Assembly (NCBI GenBank): GCA_900012615.1
Contig: LT009757.1
Span: 1-64,000, forward strand
From: Agrobacterium genomosp. 13 str. CFBP 6927
Lineage (GTDB): Bacteria > Pseudomonadota > Alphaproteobacteria > Rhizobiales > Rhizobiaceae
Direction: 5' to 3'
DNA: 64,000 nt
A model generated the notes under the pieces. That model was not told where the DNA came from and searched no databases. It worked only from the letters and a program-made list of their open reading frames with translations. Position numbers and translations under genes: made by a program. How positions within the stretch are numbered: the first letter of the stretch is position 1; each line of letters starts with the position of its first letter. Shown one piece after another: positions 8,479 to 17,961 of the stretch.

Positions 8479-8621
8479 TCCCGCAAAACCAGGGCCGTCG
8501 CTTCGCATAGTCTCGAATTCGGCACCGATTACAGATAATCGGCCGGCGACTGCATTGTTCGACAGACCGACTGCCCGGGATTTCGGGCAGGCAGGGTGTC
8601 GATGACCGGAAGGCAAGGCTC

Positions 8622-9125
8622 TTGAGTTGGGATCTGCAGGAATTGTTCCGGCTATATGCGAAAGGCATCGTCAGATCCCTGCGCAGCAGAGGCATAGATT
8701 CCGAAACAGCGTCCGATCTGGCGCAGGATGCGTTTTTGAAGGTGCTGGCATCACCGCCACCGGCCAGCGCCGCTTCCCACAATCCCAAATCCTACCTTTA
8801 TACCGTGGCGCGCAATCTCAGCATCGACCACTATCGCCGCGAGCGCAGCCTGCTCCGTGTCGATCTGCCGCAAAATGCCTTCGATGCCATCATCGATCCG
8901 TCACCATCCGCGGAAACCATCGTTTACGACCGCCAGCGGCTGCAGCTGGTGGAGCAGGCCCTGGCGGAGCTGCCGCGCCGGGTGCGCGAGGCCTTCCAGC
9001 TGCACCGCATGGGGGGCCTGACCATAAGCGAAGTGGCCCAGAAGCTTGGCATGTCCACCACCCGTACCTGGGTTTTGATCCGCGACGCCTACGAACATAT
9101 AGAGGACCGCCTGAACGGTCTTTAG
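8622..9125 (+). CDS. ECF sigma-70 factor, FecI-like
   Basis: A 167-residue extracytoplasmic-function sigma factor. Region 2 covers about 8-75 (ASDLAQDAFLKVL and YLYTVARNLSIDHYRRE), and region 4 about 105-160 (LPRRVREAFQLHRMGGLTISEVAQKLGMS). It is first in a sigma-FecR-TonB receptor series, so it should be held or activated by the next gene product and direct transcription of the receptor operon when an iron-siderophore is bound outside. The start is a TTG preceded by GGAAGGCAAGG; no in-frame ATG is suitable. Confidence 0.92.
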   Translation: MSWDLQELFRLYAKGIVRSLRSRGIDSETASDLAQDAFLKVLASPPPASAASHNPKSYLYTVARNLSIDHYRRERSLLRVDLPQNAFDAIIDPSPSAETIVYDRQRLQLVEQALAELPRRVREAFQLHRMGGLTISEVAQKLGMSTTRTWVLIRDAYEHIEDRLNGL

Positions 9126-9286
9126 AAGACGGAAACCGACCGTCCGGCCACCGGTTTTTTGAAAACCATCCCGGATTTCAAGGGCCTATGCTTTAAATTC
9201 CTCTTCACCCGGAAATATGCCGCCTCTCATTCGTATATATCAAAGGCTGTATTTTTTGACCTCCGGCAATTTCTGAAAGGCTCCCT

Positions 9287-10246
9287 ATGAACGAAGTGTC
9301 GGAAGAACGGCGCCTGTTTCGTGAGGCTGCGGATATTGCCATTCGCCTGCAGAACGATCCCGGCAATCCCGTCGCCATCGAAACCGCGCGCGCCTGGATT
9401 GAGCGCGGCCCGGCCCATGCGGCCGCCTGGGCGAAGGTCGCCGCCATCCATGGCATGACTGGCCAGGTTCTGGCCGAAGAGGCGCGTTCGTCTCAACCGG
9501 GATTCGATCCGAACCGACGCCTTCTTCTGATTGCCGGAGGCGCGCTCTGTCTCGGTGCGGCCGCCAGCGGCCCATGGCTCGCACCTTATGTGGCGATGCG
9601 CGCCCGGGCCGACTATCTGACCGCAACGGCCGAGATCAGAAAAATTCCCCTCGCGGATGGCAGCGTGGTCACACTCGGACCGGACAGCGCAATCGCTGTC
9701 GAATTCGGCGAGCGGGCAAGACGGGTGAACCTCTTATCCGGCATGGCGTATTTCGATGTTACGCCCGATCGCTCACGCCCCTTTTCGGTCGCCTACGGGC
9801 CGCTGACGGCGACGGCGCTTGGAACCGCCTTCGACGTTTCCGGCGATGATCTCTCCATTTCCGTCTCCGTCGACAGGGGGCTTGTTCTCGCGACCTCGCC
9901 CGACCTGCCCTCGCCCCAGGGGGAAAGACTGGCGGCGGGCGATTGGCTGACCTACGATCAGACATCACGCCGCATGGATCGCGGCGTCCGGGAGGCTTCG
10001 GAAATCGCGGCATGGCGCATGGGCATGCTCATCGCCGAAAAGGAAACCGTCGCGGCCGTGGTAAAGCGCATCGCCCGCTGGCAGCAGGGAAAAGTGGTCA
10101 TCGCCGCTCCATCCCTGAAAAACAATGTCGTCAGCGGCGTATTCGATCTTAACGACCCCCTGCGTGCCCTCGACGCGGTGGTGCGGCCATTCGGCGGAAA
10201 AGTGCGAACAGTCACGCCATTCCTGACCGTTATTTCCTCCGTTTGA
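9287..10246 (+). CDS. FecR-family anti-sigma/signal transducer
   Basis: A 319-residue inner-membrane protein. The N-terminal cytosolic segment (about 1-75) has the ARAWIERGPAHAAAWAKV pattern of FecR sigma-binding regions. One membrane helix is at about 78-98 (LLLIAGGALCLGAAASGPWLA). The periplasmic FecR domain follows, with IPLADGSVVTLGPDSAIAVEF and LLSGMAYFDVTPDRSRPFSV, then a C-terminal STN-like part. It relays the signal from the receptor plug to the sigma factor. It lies 161 bp after the sigma gene and 116 bp before the receptor. Confidence 0.92.
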   Translation: MNEVSEERRLFREAADIAIRLQNDPGNPVAIETARAWIERGPAHAAAWAKVAAIHGMTGQVLAEEARSSQPGFDPNRRLLLIAGGALCLGAAASGPWLAPYVAMRARADYLTATAEIRKIPLADGSVVTLGPDSAIAVEFGERARRVNLLSGMAYFDVTPDRSRPFSVAYGPLTATALGTAFDVSGDDLSISVSVDRGLVLATSPDLPSPQGERLAAGDWLTYDQTSRRMDRGVREASEIAAWRMGMLIAEKETVAAVVKRIARWQQGKVVIAAPSLKNNVVSGVFDLNDPLRALDAVVRPFGGKVRTVTPFLTVISSV

Positions 10247-10265
10247 TAAAACTTGAGAAAAAGAG

Positions 10266-10296
10266 GAAAATTTTCGAACGCCATTCGTACTGTCCT
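10266..10296 (+). promoter_or_regulatory. Candidate FecI-type promoter for the receptor operon
   Basis: GAAAAT at 10266-10271 and TGTCCT at 10291-10296 match the hexamers described for the E. coli fecA promoter, and sit 67 bp before the receptor start. The spacer is 19 nt, which is long for such promoters, so this is tentative. Confidence 0.4.
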
Positions 10297-10362
10297 CAGG
10301 AAGCCCGCCGACGGCATGCGCCGGCCGGTCTTCGGGGACAGATTTAACGGAGTGGTTTTCAC

Positions 10363-12783
10363 ATGGGGAATGGGTTCTCATCGGCTCATAGGGGTAACAA
10401 CAGGGGCTGCAAGGGCCGTGGCGCGCTGGTCGCCGCCTTTCTGGCAACGACATCGGCGCTCGCCACGGGCATCGCAGCGCAGCCTGCCTATGCGCAGGCG
10501 GTTTATTCGGTTCCGGCCGGCCCGCTGAACAAATCGCTGGCGACATTCGGCAAATTGTCGGGAACGCAGATTTCCTATGATGCGTCGATCGCGCGCGGAA
10601 AGCTTTCACAGGGCGTAAACCGCGCAACGACCCGCGAAGAGGCAATCGTGGAGCTTCTGCGAGGGACGGGTCTGGTTTATTCCTTCACCGACGCCACCTC
10701 CATTGTCATCGCCGCCCCGGTCAGCGCCGCGAATGCCGCCGCCGGTGGAAACTCCACCCTTCTCGAAACGATCACAGTTCAGGGCACGGGGCCCGCTTCG
10801 GTGCTGCAGCAGGATGGGCTTGCGCGGGACGGCTACCGGACATCGACCCTGTCATCCCTTGGCCTGCTTGGACAGACCTCTATTCGCGACACACCGTTTT
10901 CCGTCACCGTTGCGCCAAGGGAACTCATCCAGAATATCCAGGCGCAATCCCCTGAAGATATCTACCGTGTCCTGCCGACCATCCGCAGCCAGACGCCGCA
11001 GATGTCCGGCTGGGCGCCGATGGCCAATATTCGCGGTTTCACCACCTATGACACCGCCGAAGACGGCTTCCGCCGCTCCTATAGCCACGCGACGGTGCTG
11101 GAAGACAAGGAGCGCACCGAGGTTCTCTCCGGCCTTTCCGGCTTCCTCTACGGCGCGGCCTCGCCTGCCGGCATGATCAATTACGTCTACAAGCGGCCGA
11201 CGCAGGAACGTTTAAACAGCGTGACGGTTGGTAATTACGGCGGCGCACAGGCTTTCGTCCATGGTGATTTCGGCGGTCGCATCGATCCGGAAGGCGATAT
11301 GGGCTATCGCCTCAACATCGTTCGCGCGGCCGGAGATGCAGCAATCGACGACCAGAATGTCGACCGTTTTCTGGCAAGTGGCGCTTTCGACTGGAACATC
11401 ACCGACCGGCTGAAGCTGGAACTCAACGCTTCCTACAGCAAATACAAGCTGGATGCCGCCAACTCCTATTGGGCTTTCGCAGACGGCGTGCCGCATGGTG
11501 ACGCGCCGGACGCCAGCAGGAACTGGAGTCAGCCCTGGATTCACGATGAAATCGAGAAAAAGCGGTTCTCGGCCAAACTTACCTATGATGTAAACGATGC
11601 CATCACCCTGCGCGGCGGCTATATGCGGGAATATATCAACCGGCCGGTTCAGGATCATACGATGAACTCCGTTGAAACGCCGGGTGAATATTCCCAGATC
11701 GCAATTCGCTCCGGCAGGACAAAAAACCTCTTCGATGCCGCGAATTTTTTCACTGACGTCAACTTTGATACCGGTGCTGTCTCGCACAAGCTGACCGCTG
11801 GATATTACATGTATCAGGGCAAGGACTGGGGCACGACGTATAACCCCAACACGGGCTGGCAGCCGTCCTTCCCCATGTCCTCTCCGCGGCATATTGCCGA
11901 GCCCGTTTTCCCGGTGAATAACGGCACGCTCTACAAGTCGGGTTATGTGCGCAATCATAACTTCGTCGTCGGCGATCAGATCGAATTCGATGAACAGTGG
12001 TCGGCCCTCGTTGGCGCCAATTACAGCATGATCCAGAGCCAGTCGCTGGATAGCAGCGGCGCCCGCTCCGCACCCGATTATGACGAGGGAAGACTGTCAC
12101 CCTCCGCGTCGCTTCTGTTCAAGCCGGTGGAACAGGTCACCCTTTATGGAAGCTATATCGAAGGGCTTGAGCAGGGCGGGGTCGCGCCGGACACCGCCGT
12201 CAACAGCGGACAGATTCTGGCACCCATGGTCAGCAAGCAGAAGGAAATCGGCATCAAGGGCGAAGTCGGCGACATGCTGCTGACGGCGGCGCTGTTCGAC
12301 ATTTCCAAGGCTTACGAACTGACGACGGATGCCAATGTCTACACGCAGGACGGTCGCCAGCGCCATCGCGGCCTCGAATTCACGGCAACCGGCAAGGTGA
12401 CCGACGACCTTACCATTCTCGGCGGCGTGACCTTCCTCGACGCCAGGGTCGAAGGTGGAACCTATGACGGCAAGCGCCCCATGAACGTCGCCAATGTTCT
12501 GGCCAAGGTCTATGCCGAATATCAGGTTCCCACCGTCGAGGGCCTCTTCCTGACTGGTGGCCTGTATTATACCGGCAAGCAATGGGCGACATCCGAAAAC
12601 AACGACCGGCTTTCCTCCTATGTCACCGCCGATCTCGGGCTGCGCTACACCACCGAAAACTTCGGCAATCCGCTGACCTTCCGGTTGAACGTCAGCAACA
12701 TCACCGATGAGAACTACTGGCAGAACAGCTATTATCTCGGTGCACCGAGGACCGTTTCCTTCTCGGTCCAGGCGAAGTTCTGA
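10363..12783 (+). CDS. TonB-dependent siderophore receptor with STN domain
   Basis: An 806-residue outer-membrane receptor. A long signal peptide ends around AQPAYAQA (about residue 45). An STN signalling domain covers about 47-115 (YSVPAGPLNKSLATFGKLSG). The TonB-box-like ETITVQG follows at about 133-139, then the plug (DTPFSVTVAPRELIQN..., VLEDKERTEVLSGLSGFLYG) and a 22-strand barrel ending in the aromatic SFSVQAKF. The layout is that of FhuA/FoxA/FpvA-type ferric-siderophore receptors that also signal to FecR. It is followed, with a one-base overlap, by the binding protein, permease and reductase genes, so all form one operon. Which siderophore is bound cannot be told. Confidence 0.94.
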   Translation: MGNGFSSAHRGNNRGCKGRGALVAAFLATTSALATGIAAQPAYAQAVYSVPAGPLNKSLATFGKLSGTQISYDASIARGKLSQGVNRATTREEAIVELLRGTGLVYSFTDATSIVIAAPVSAANAAAGGNSTLLETITVQGTGPASVLQQDGLARDGYRTSTLSSLGLLGQTSIRDTPFSVTVAPRELIQNIQAQSPEDIYRVLPTIRSQTPQMSGWAPMANIRGFTTYDTAEDGFRRSYSHATVLEDKERTEVLSGLSGFLYGAASPAGMINYVYKRPTQERLNSVTVGNYGGAQAFVHGDFGGRIDPEGDMGYRLNIVRAAGDAAIDDQNVDRFLASGAFDWNITDRLKLELNASYSKYKLDAANSYWAFADGVPHGDAPDASRNWSQPWIHDEIEKKRFSAKLTYDVNDAITLRGGYMREYINRPVQDHTMNSVETPGEYSQIAIRSGRTKNLFDAANFFTDVNFDTGAVSHKLTAGYYMYQGKDWGTTYNPNTGWQPSFPMSSPRHIAEPVFPVNNGTLYKSGYVRNHNFVVGDQIEFDEQWSALVGANYSMIQSQSLDSSGARSAPDYDEGRLSPSASLLFKPVEQVTLYGSYIEGLEQGGVAPDTAVNSGQILAPMVSKQKEIGIKGEVGDMLLTAALFDISKAYELTTDANVYTQDGRQRHRGLEFTATGKVTDDLTILGGVTFLDARVEGGTYDGKRPMNVANVLAKVYAEYQVPTVEGLFLTGGLYYTGKQWATSENNDRLSSYVTADLGLRYTTENFGNPLTFRLNVSNITDENYWQNSYYLGAPRTVSFSVQAKF

Positions 12784-13673
12784 TGATGCTGCATAGTTGC
12801 CTGTCCCGCAGAGCCCTGCTCTGCGGGACAGTATCCCTTTTTCTCACCCACCGGCCCTCATCGGCCGCCTGTTCCGGCGGCATCGTTGCCATGGACTGGG
12901 TAAGCGGGCAAAACCTGCTGGCGCTCGGTGTGCAACCCGTCGCCATGCCGGAGCTGGAGCGTTATGCCAGCCTCGTTGTCGAACCGGCCCTGTCGCCATT
13001 GGTCGCTGAGCTTGGGTTGCGGTCAGAGCCCAATCTGGAGCTTGTCGACCACCTTCGACCCTGCATGATCGTACACAGCGACGATTTCTCCATGGCCGCG
13101 GGCCGCCTCAACTCCATCGCGCCCATCCATTTTTTCGATGCCGGCGTAACAGCAGGCGAGGACCATTTAATCAGCGGCAGAAATGCGCTCATGACGCTCG
13201 CCGCGCGGATCGGCGATCCCGGCCGGTTTGATGCGTTTGAGGAAAGTTTCAACGCGGAAATACGGCAGGCACGCGCCCGGCTCTCATCCTATGACGGCCG
13301 GCCTCTCCTGCTGGCGACGGTCATAGATGGTCGCCGATTGCTGGTTTTCGGCAGGAACAGTCTTTTCCAGAATGTCCTCGACCAGTTCGGCATTAAAAAC
13401 GCCTGGGACGGTTACACCTCGCAATATGGTCATACGACGGTGACGGCCGACCAGCTTTCGCGCTACCCGCAGGCACGGCTTCTATGCATCGGCGACACCA
13501 GCAGCGAAAAGCTGGATACGCTTCTGGCTGGGCCGGTCATGAAAAGCCTGCCCTTCATCCGCGAAAACCGGTTGGTGCGCATCGAGGATGTGCTGTTTTA
13601 CGGCGGGCTGCCGCCAGCAAAACGGTTTGCCCGTCTCGTTGCCACAGCCCTTGCCGGTGAGGCATCGCAATGA
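12783..13673 (+). CDS. Iron-siderophore ABC transporter binding protein, FhuD-like
   Basis: A 296-residue periplasmic binding protein of the FecB/FhuD/BtuF type. It has an N-terminal signal with an SRRALLCG segment that may use the Tat route. The mature part begins VAMDWVSGQNLLALGVQPVAM, the usual first lobe, and later KSLPFIRENRLVRIEDVLFYGGLPPAKRFARLV, the usual C-terminal lobe. It carries ferric siderophore from receptor to permease. The start overlaps the receptor stop by one base (TGATG; an alternative ATG is the next codon), and its stop overlaps the permease start as ATGA, so translation is coupled. Confidence 0.9.
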   Translation: MMLHSCLSRRALLCGTVSLFLTHRPSSAACSGGIVAMDWVSGQNLLALGVQPVAMPELERYASLVVEPALSPLVAELGLRSEPNLELVDHLRPCMIVHSDDFSMAAGRLNSIAPIHFFDAGVTAGEDHLISGRNALMTLAARIGDPGRFDAFEESFNAEIRQARARLSSYDGRPLLLATVIDGRRLLVFGRNSLFQNVLDQFGIKNAWDGYTSQYGHTTVTADQLSRYPQARLLCIGDTSSEKLDTLLAGPVMKSLPFIRENRLVRIEDVLFYGGLPPAKRFARLVATALAGEASQ

Positions 13674-15640
13674 GCAGGACGGAAAACATATCCACAATCG
13701 TGACCGCATCGCTCGCCATCGTCTGCCTTGGCCTTACCGGCCTCAACCTGTTTCTGCGCATGCCTGAGGGAACGCCGCTTGCGGCCCTGTTTTTTCCCGA
13801 TCCCGACGTTACAGCGCAGGTACTGCTTCACAATACATTGCTGCCGAGGATCGCCGTTGCGCTGATGACCGGCGCCGCACTCGGGCTTGTCGGGGCGATC
13901 CTCCAGAACATCCTGCGCAACCCTCTCGCCGAGCCGGCGACACTCGGCATTTCAGCCGGTTCCTATCTTCTGCTAGCCATTGCCACGCTCTGGTTTCCGC
14001 AATGGATGGGTGCACGGGAATGGGTCGCCTTTGCCGGAGCGGGGCTGTCGCTTCTGGCGATCCTGGCGCTTTCCTGGCGCAACGGCCTCTCGCCCGTCAC
14101 GGTGACGCTGGCGGGTATGATCGTCAGCCTCTATTGCGGCGCCGCGAGCGCCGTTCTGGTGTTGTTCAATCACGATTTTCTCGTCAGCATCTTCTTGTGG
14201 GGCGCAGGATATCTCGACCAGCAGGACTGGAGCGCCGTGTCATTTCTGGCCCCGCGCCTCGCGGTGCTCGTCGTCGCTGTCACATTGCTGCTTCGGCCCC
14301 TGACAATAATGGCGCTGGAAGATGCCAGTGCCAGAAGTCTCGGCCTGTCGCTGGCCGCCTACCGGCTTCTGACGCTCGTGGCGGCGGCGGCACTGACGGC
14401 GGTGGTGACGGCCTCGGTTGGTATTATCAGCTTTGTCGGGCTGGCCGCACCCGCACTTGCGCGTGCCTGCGGTGCAAGGCGAATGGCGGCGCAGCTTGGC
14501 TGTTCGGCGGCACTTGGCGCGCTGCTGCTGACCCTGACCGACCAGATCGTCCTGTTTTTTCCCGTTACCTACCGATTGTTCCCGACCGCCGCCGTCACCG
14601 CGCTTCTCGGGGCGCCCCTGATGTTTGCGCTGATCCGGCGGCTGAAAATGCCCGCTCCGCCGCAGCCGGGCGCCCAGGCGACACCGGCGCGCCTTGCCCG
14701 GCCCGTTCCAGCCTTGCTCGCCCTCGTCGCCATTCTCTGTGTCGCCGCCTTCATGGCCCTGTTCGTTGGAAAAAATACGGATGGCTGGTTTTTATCGGGG
14801 CTTGCCGATCCCGGTATTCTCGACTGGCGCTGGCCAAGGGCGCTGGCGGCCTTTAGCGGTGGTGCCATGCTGGCGCTCGCCGGCGCGATCCTGCAGCGTG
14901 TAACCGGCAACGCCATGGCATCGCCGGAAGTGCTGGGCGTGTCTTCCGGGGCAATGCTTGGCGTCATTGCCGTGCTTCTCACCCTTGCCGCACCCACCCG
15001 GGCCGCGCAGATTGTCACAGGGGCTGCCGGTTCGCTGACGGTTCTGCTGCTGATGCTGACCCTGTCGCGCAAGCCCGGTTTTTCTGGCGACCGGCTGCTG
15101 CTGATCGGCATCGCCCTCAGTTCCGTCTCCGGCTTCGTCATGGCGGTGCTGATGACATCACAGGATCCGAGGCTCGGCCAGCTTCTGGCCTGGCTCTCCG
15201 GCTCCACCTATGCGGTTGAACCCGGCGAGGCAATCATGGCGATGATGCTGCTTTTCTGCGGGCTCGTCTCGACGCCCTTCATCCGCCGCTGGCTGGAACT
15301 GCTGCCGCTTGGGGAAGACATTGCCCGGAACGCCGGCGTCCCGCTCGTGGCGAGCCGCAACATTCTCTATTCGCTTTCGGCCATTCTCACGGCAAGCGCC
15401 ACAATTCTCGTCGGCCCCTTGAGTTTCGCCGGGCTGATGGGGCCTCACATTGCGCGTCTTGCGGGCTTTCAGCGCGCTGGCACCCAATTGCCGGCGGCGG
15501 CGCTGATCGGCGGCCTTATCCTTCTCGTCGCCGACTGGCTGGGGCGCAGCATTATTTTCCCTTTCCAGATACCCGCCGGCCTCCTTGCAACGGTGGTCGG
15601 CGGCCCGTTTTTTCTTGTACTCATGGGGAAGCGCGCATGA
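13670..15640 (+). CDS. Fused iron-siderophore ABC permease, FhuB-like
   Basis: A 656-residue membrane protein made of two FecCD-type halves in one chain. Half one (about 1-330) includes GAALGLVGAILQNILRNPLAEPATLGISAGS; half two (about 340-656) includes GGAMLALAGAILQRVTGNAMASPEVLGVSSGAMLG. Each half has about ten helices and its own ATPase-contact loop. Such double permeases (FhuB) import hydroxamate siderophores with a dimeric FhuC ATPase. No ATPase gene is present in this operon, so the energising subunit must be encoded elsewhere. The start overlaps the binding-protein stop and its own stop overlaps the next start as ATGA. Confidence 0.93.
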   Translation: MSRTENISTIVTASLAIVCLGLTGLNLFLRMPEGTPLAALFFPDPDVTAQVLLHNTLLPRIAVALMTGAALGLVGAILQNILRNPLAEPATLGISAGSYLLLAIATLWFPQWMGAREWVAFAGAGLSLLAILALSWRNGLSPVTVTLAGMIVSLYCGAASAVLVLFNHDFLVSIFLWGAGYLDQQDWSAVSFLAPRLAVLVVAVTLLLRPLTIMALEDASARSLGLSLAAYRLLTLVAAAALTAVVTASVGIISFVGLAAPALARACGARRMAAQLGCSAALGALLLTLTDQIVLFFPVTYRLFPTAAVTALLGAPLMFALIRRLKMPAPPQPGAQATPARLARPVPALLALVAILCVAAFMALFVGKNTDGWFLSGLADPGILDWRWPRALAAFSGGAMLALAGAILQRVTGNAMASPEVLGVSSGAMLGVIAVLLTLAAPTRAAQIVTGAAGSLTVLLLMLTLSRKPGFSGDRLLLIGIALSSVSGFVMAVLMTSQDPRLGQLLAWLSGSTYAVEPGEAIMAMMLLFCGLVSTPFIRRWLELLPLGEDIARNAGVPLVASRNILYSLSAILTASATILVGPLSFAGLMGPHIARLAGFQRAGTQLPAAALIGGLILLVADWLGRSIIFPFQIPAGLLATVVGGPFFLVLMGKRA

Positions 15641-16377
15641 GCATTCTTGCGGACAGGAGTTTTCGGATTCTGACATTGGCCGACAGTCGCCGCATCGCGC
15701 CGGGCATGCAGCGCCTGCGATTCACCGGCAAAGAGCTTCATCGTTTCGACACGCTGAAGAACCTCCATGTCAGGCTCTATTTTCCAAGGCAGAACACCAT
15801 CGGAGGCGGCCGCCTCCCTCCCGAAAACCATGGCGGCACATCCGGGTCGGAAGATGCTTTCAATGTCCGTTATTATACGATCCGGACGATGGACGCCCGC
15901 AGCGGCTGGATGGACATTGATTTTGTCCTGCATGAAGATGCGGGACCTGGATGCGCCTTCGCACTCAACGGCCGCCCCGGAGCAGTTTGCGGCATGTCCG
16001 GTCCCTGCGGGCTGGGAGTGAAGCCCGCGAAACACTATCTCCTGGCCGGGGATGAAACGGCCCTGCCAGCCATTGCCCGCATCTGCGAAAACCTGCCCGC
16101 GGACGCGATCGGTCAGGTCTTCATCCGCGCGGCAAGCTGCCAATATGACATCGTCGCGCCCGCCGGCATGCAGATAGGCTGGCTGCCGCGATCGGACGTG
16201 TCCGCTGCGGAGTTCGTTGAACGTGTTGGCGACGCAGCCGCGGAAACGGCCGCATCCACCGACGACTATTTCCTGTGGCTCGCCAATCCATTCTCACAAT
16301 GGCAGGAATTCCGCGACAGGCTGTCGAGATTGCCCAAGAAGCGCTATCTCAACGCCTGCTACTGGCGAGATGATTGA
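15637..16377 (+). CDS. Siderophore-interacting protein / ferric-siderophore reductase
   Basis: A 246-residue cytoplasmic flavoprotein of the SIP/ViuB family. An N-terminal FAD-binding barrel has NVRYYTIRTMDARSGWMDIDFVLHE at about 86-110, containing the family's RxYT-type motif. A NAD(P)H-binding C-terminal region has YLLAGDETALPAIARI at about 133-148. It should reduce imported Fe3+-siderophore to release iron. It is the last gene of the receptor-import operon, coupled to the permease by an ATGA overlap, and ends 7 bp from the convergent uracil permease gene. Confidence 0.9.
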   Translation: MSILADRSFRILTLADSRRIAPGMQRLRFTGKELHRFDTLKNLHVRLYFPRQNTIGGGRLPPENHGGTSGSEDAFNVRYYTIRTMDARSGWMDIDFVLHEDAGPGCAFALNGRPGAVCGMSGPCGLGVKPAKHYLLAGDETALPAIARICENLPADAIGQVFIRAASCQYDIVAPAGMQIGWLPRSDVSAAEFVERVGDAAAETAASTDDYFLWLANPFSQWQEFRDRLSRLPKKRYLNACYWRDD

Positions 16378-16384
16378 TTGGCCC

Positions 16385-17707
16385 TCACCTGTCCTGCGCA
16401 GGCCTTGCGAGACCCAGAAGATGGTAAAAGGCGATTGCGCCGATCGTTGCCGTGCCGATGCCATCCAGCGTGAAACCGGCGACATTGAGCTTGAAGTTTC
16501 CGGCACCCAGTACCAGCGCGATACCCACGGTGATGAGGTTGCGGGGCTCGGAAAAATCGACCTTGTTTTCAACCCATATGCGCCCGGCGGTCGCCGCTAT
16601 CAGGCCGAAGACGACGACCGACAGGCCGCCAATGACGGGTCCGGGTATCGTCTGGATGAGCGCGCCGAATTTCGGCGAGAAGCCGAGAATGATGGCGACG
16701 AGTGCGGCGACGATGAACACAAGCGTCGAAAAAATGCGCGTGATCGCCATGACACCCATGTTTTCCGCGTAGGTCGTCATTCCCGTTCCGCCGAAGGCGC
16801 CGGAAAAGATGGTTGCGATGCCGTCACCGATGAAGGCGCGGCCGAGATAAGGGTCGAGATTGCGGCCGGTCATCGCCCCTATCGCCTTGATATGCCCAAG
16901 ATTTTCGGCCACCAGAATGACAACGACCGGCGCGATCAGGGCAATGGCCGGCGCGGAGAATTCCGGCGTGGTGAATGTCGGCAGTCCAAACCAGGATGCC
17001 GCCGCAACGCCTGTAAAATCGACGGGTTTGCCGAGGTCGAAGCCATTGGCCAGAACAAGATAGGCAATATAGGCAATCGCGCCGCCGATGAGGATGGGCA
17101 ACCGGCGCGCCATGCCCGGCGCATAGACCGCAATTGCACCGACAGATGCAACCGTCAAAATCGCAATCCAGCGGGATAGCTGGTCGCCATCGGGATTGCC
17201 CGGGCCGGTGCCGGAGGCGCTGGCTATGGCGATGGGCGCAAGTACGAGACCGATTGCGGCAACGATCGCGCCGGTCAGAACAGGCGGCATCAGCCGCTCG
17301 ATCCAGTTATGGCCGACGATCATGACGATGACGCCGATCAGCGCATAAAGCACGCCGGCAGCAATGATGCCGCCCAGTGCAAGCGCGATGTTCGGGCTGG
17401 CGGCACCCGCGGCCGCGCCGGTCGCCACCAGCACGGGGCCGATAAATGCGAAAGATGAGCCGAGATAGCTCGGCACCCGGCCGCCCACGGCGATGAAGAA
17501 GATCAGCGTCGAGATGCCTGAAAATAGGATGGAAACATTCGGATCGAAGCCCATGATCAGTGGCGCAAGAACCGTGGAGCCGAACATCGCGACGACGTGC
17601 TGCAACCCGAGCACCGCGGTCTGCCCGGCAGGCAGCCGCTCATCCGGCATGATGCGCCCCTCGGTTTTCAATCGCCAACGCGGAAAATAGCCACCCGTAT
17701 CGCTCAT
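16385..17707 (-). CDS. NCS2 uracil/xanthine permease, UraA/RutG-like
   Basis: A 440-residue nucleobase:cation symporter-2 protein with about 14 hydrophobic segments. LGLQHVVAMFGSTVLAPLIMG is the family's first helix with the conserved QH. Family signatures NLGHIKAIGAMTGRNLDPYLGRAFIGDG and GAFGGTGMTTYAENMGVMAITRI match the uracil branch of NCS2. It imports uracil or another pyrimidine/purine base. Two adjacent ATG codons are possible; the second (17707) has better spacing from the GGGGGA ribosome-binding site. It is a single gene, not next to rut or other pyrimidine-degradation genes here. Confidence 0.93.
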   Translation of the reverse strand: MSDTGGYFPRWRLKTEGRIMPDERLPAGQTAVLGLQHVVAMFGSTVLAPLIMGFDPNVSILFSGISTLIFFIAVGGRVPSYLGSSFAFIGPVLVATGAAAGAASPNIALALGGIIAAGVLYALIGVIVMIVGHNWIERLMPPVLTGAIVAAIGLVLAPIAIASASGTGPGNPDGDQLSRWIAILTVASVGAIAVYAPGMARRLPILIGGAIAYIAYLVLANGFDLGKPVDFTGVAAASWFGLPTFTTPEFSAPAIALIAPVVVILVAENLGHIKAIGAMTGRNLDPYLGRAFIGDGIATIFSGAFGGTGMTTYAENMGVMAITRIFSTLVFIVAALVAIILGFSPKFGALIQTIPGPVIGGLSVVVFGLIAATAGRIWVENKVDFSEPRNLITVGIALVLGAGNFKLNVAGFTLDGIGTATIGAIAFYHLLGLARPAQDR

Positions 17708-17961
17708 CATCGTCCCCCACGAACCGGCCGGCGCGTGCTGGACGGGATTTTCCGTTTCAGTCCACAGCCGGGCAAAAAAGATTTGTCTTTGCATGATATG
17801 CGCCCGTCGACCGAGATCGAATCGGTGGCCGGCGCATCTTTTCTCCGGTAGCGCGATTGCCTGCCGCTGTCATCGGGTCGAATACGGCCGAAAGGCGCTT
17901 TGACGCGGGAGAGATCAACTCCCACGCCGAAGACATGGAGCCCGGAATGCTGTCCCGATGC

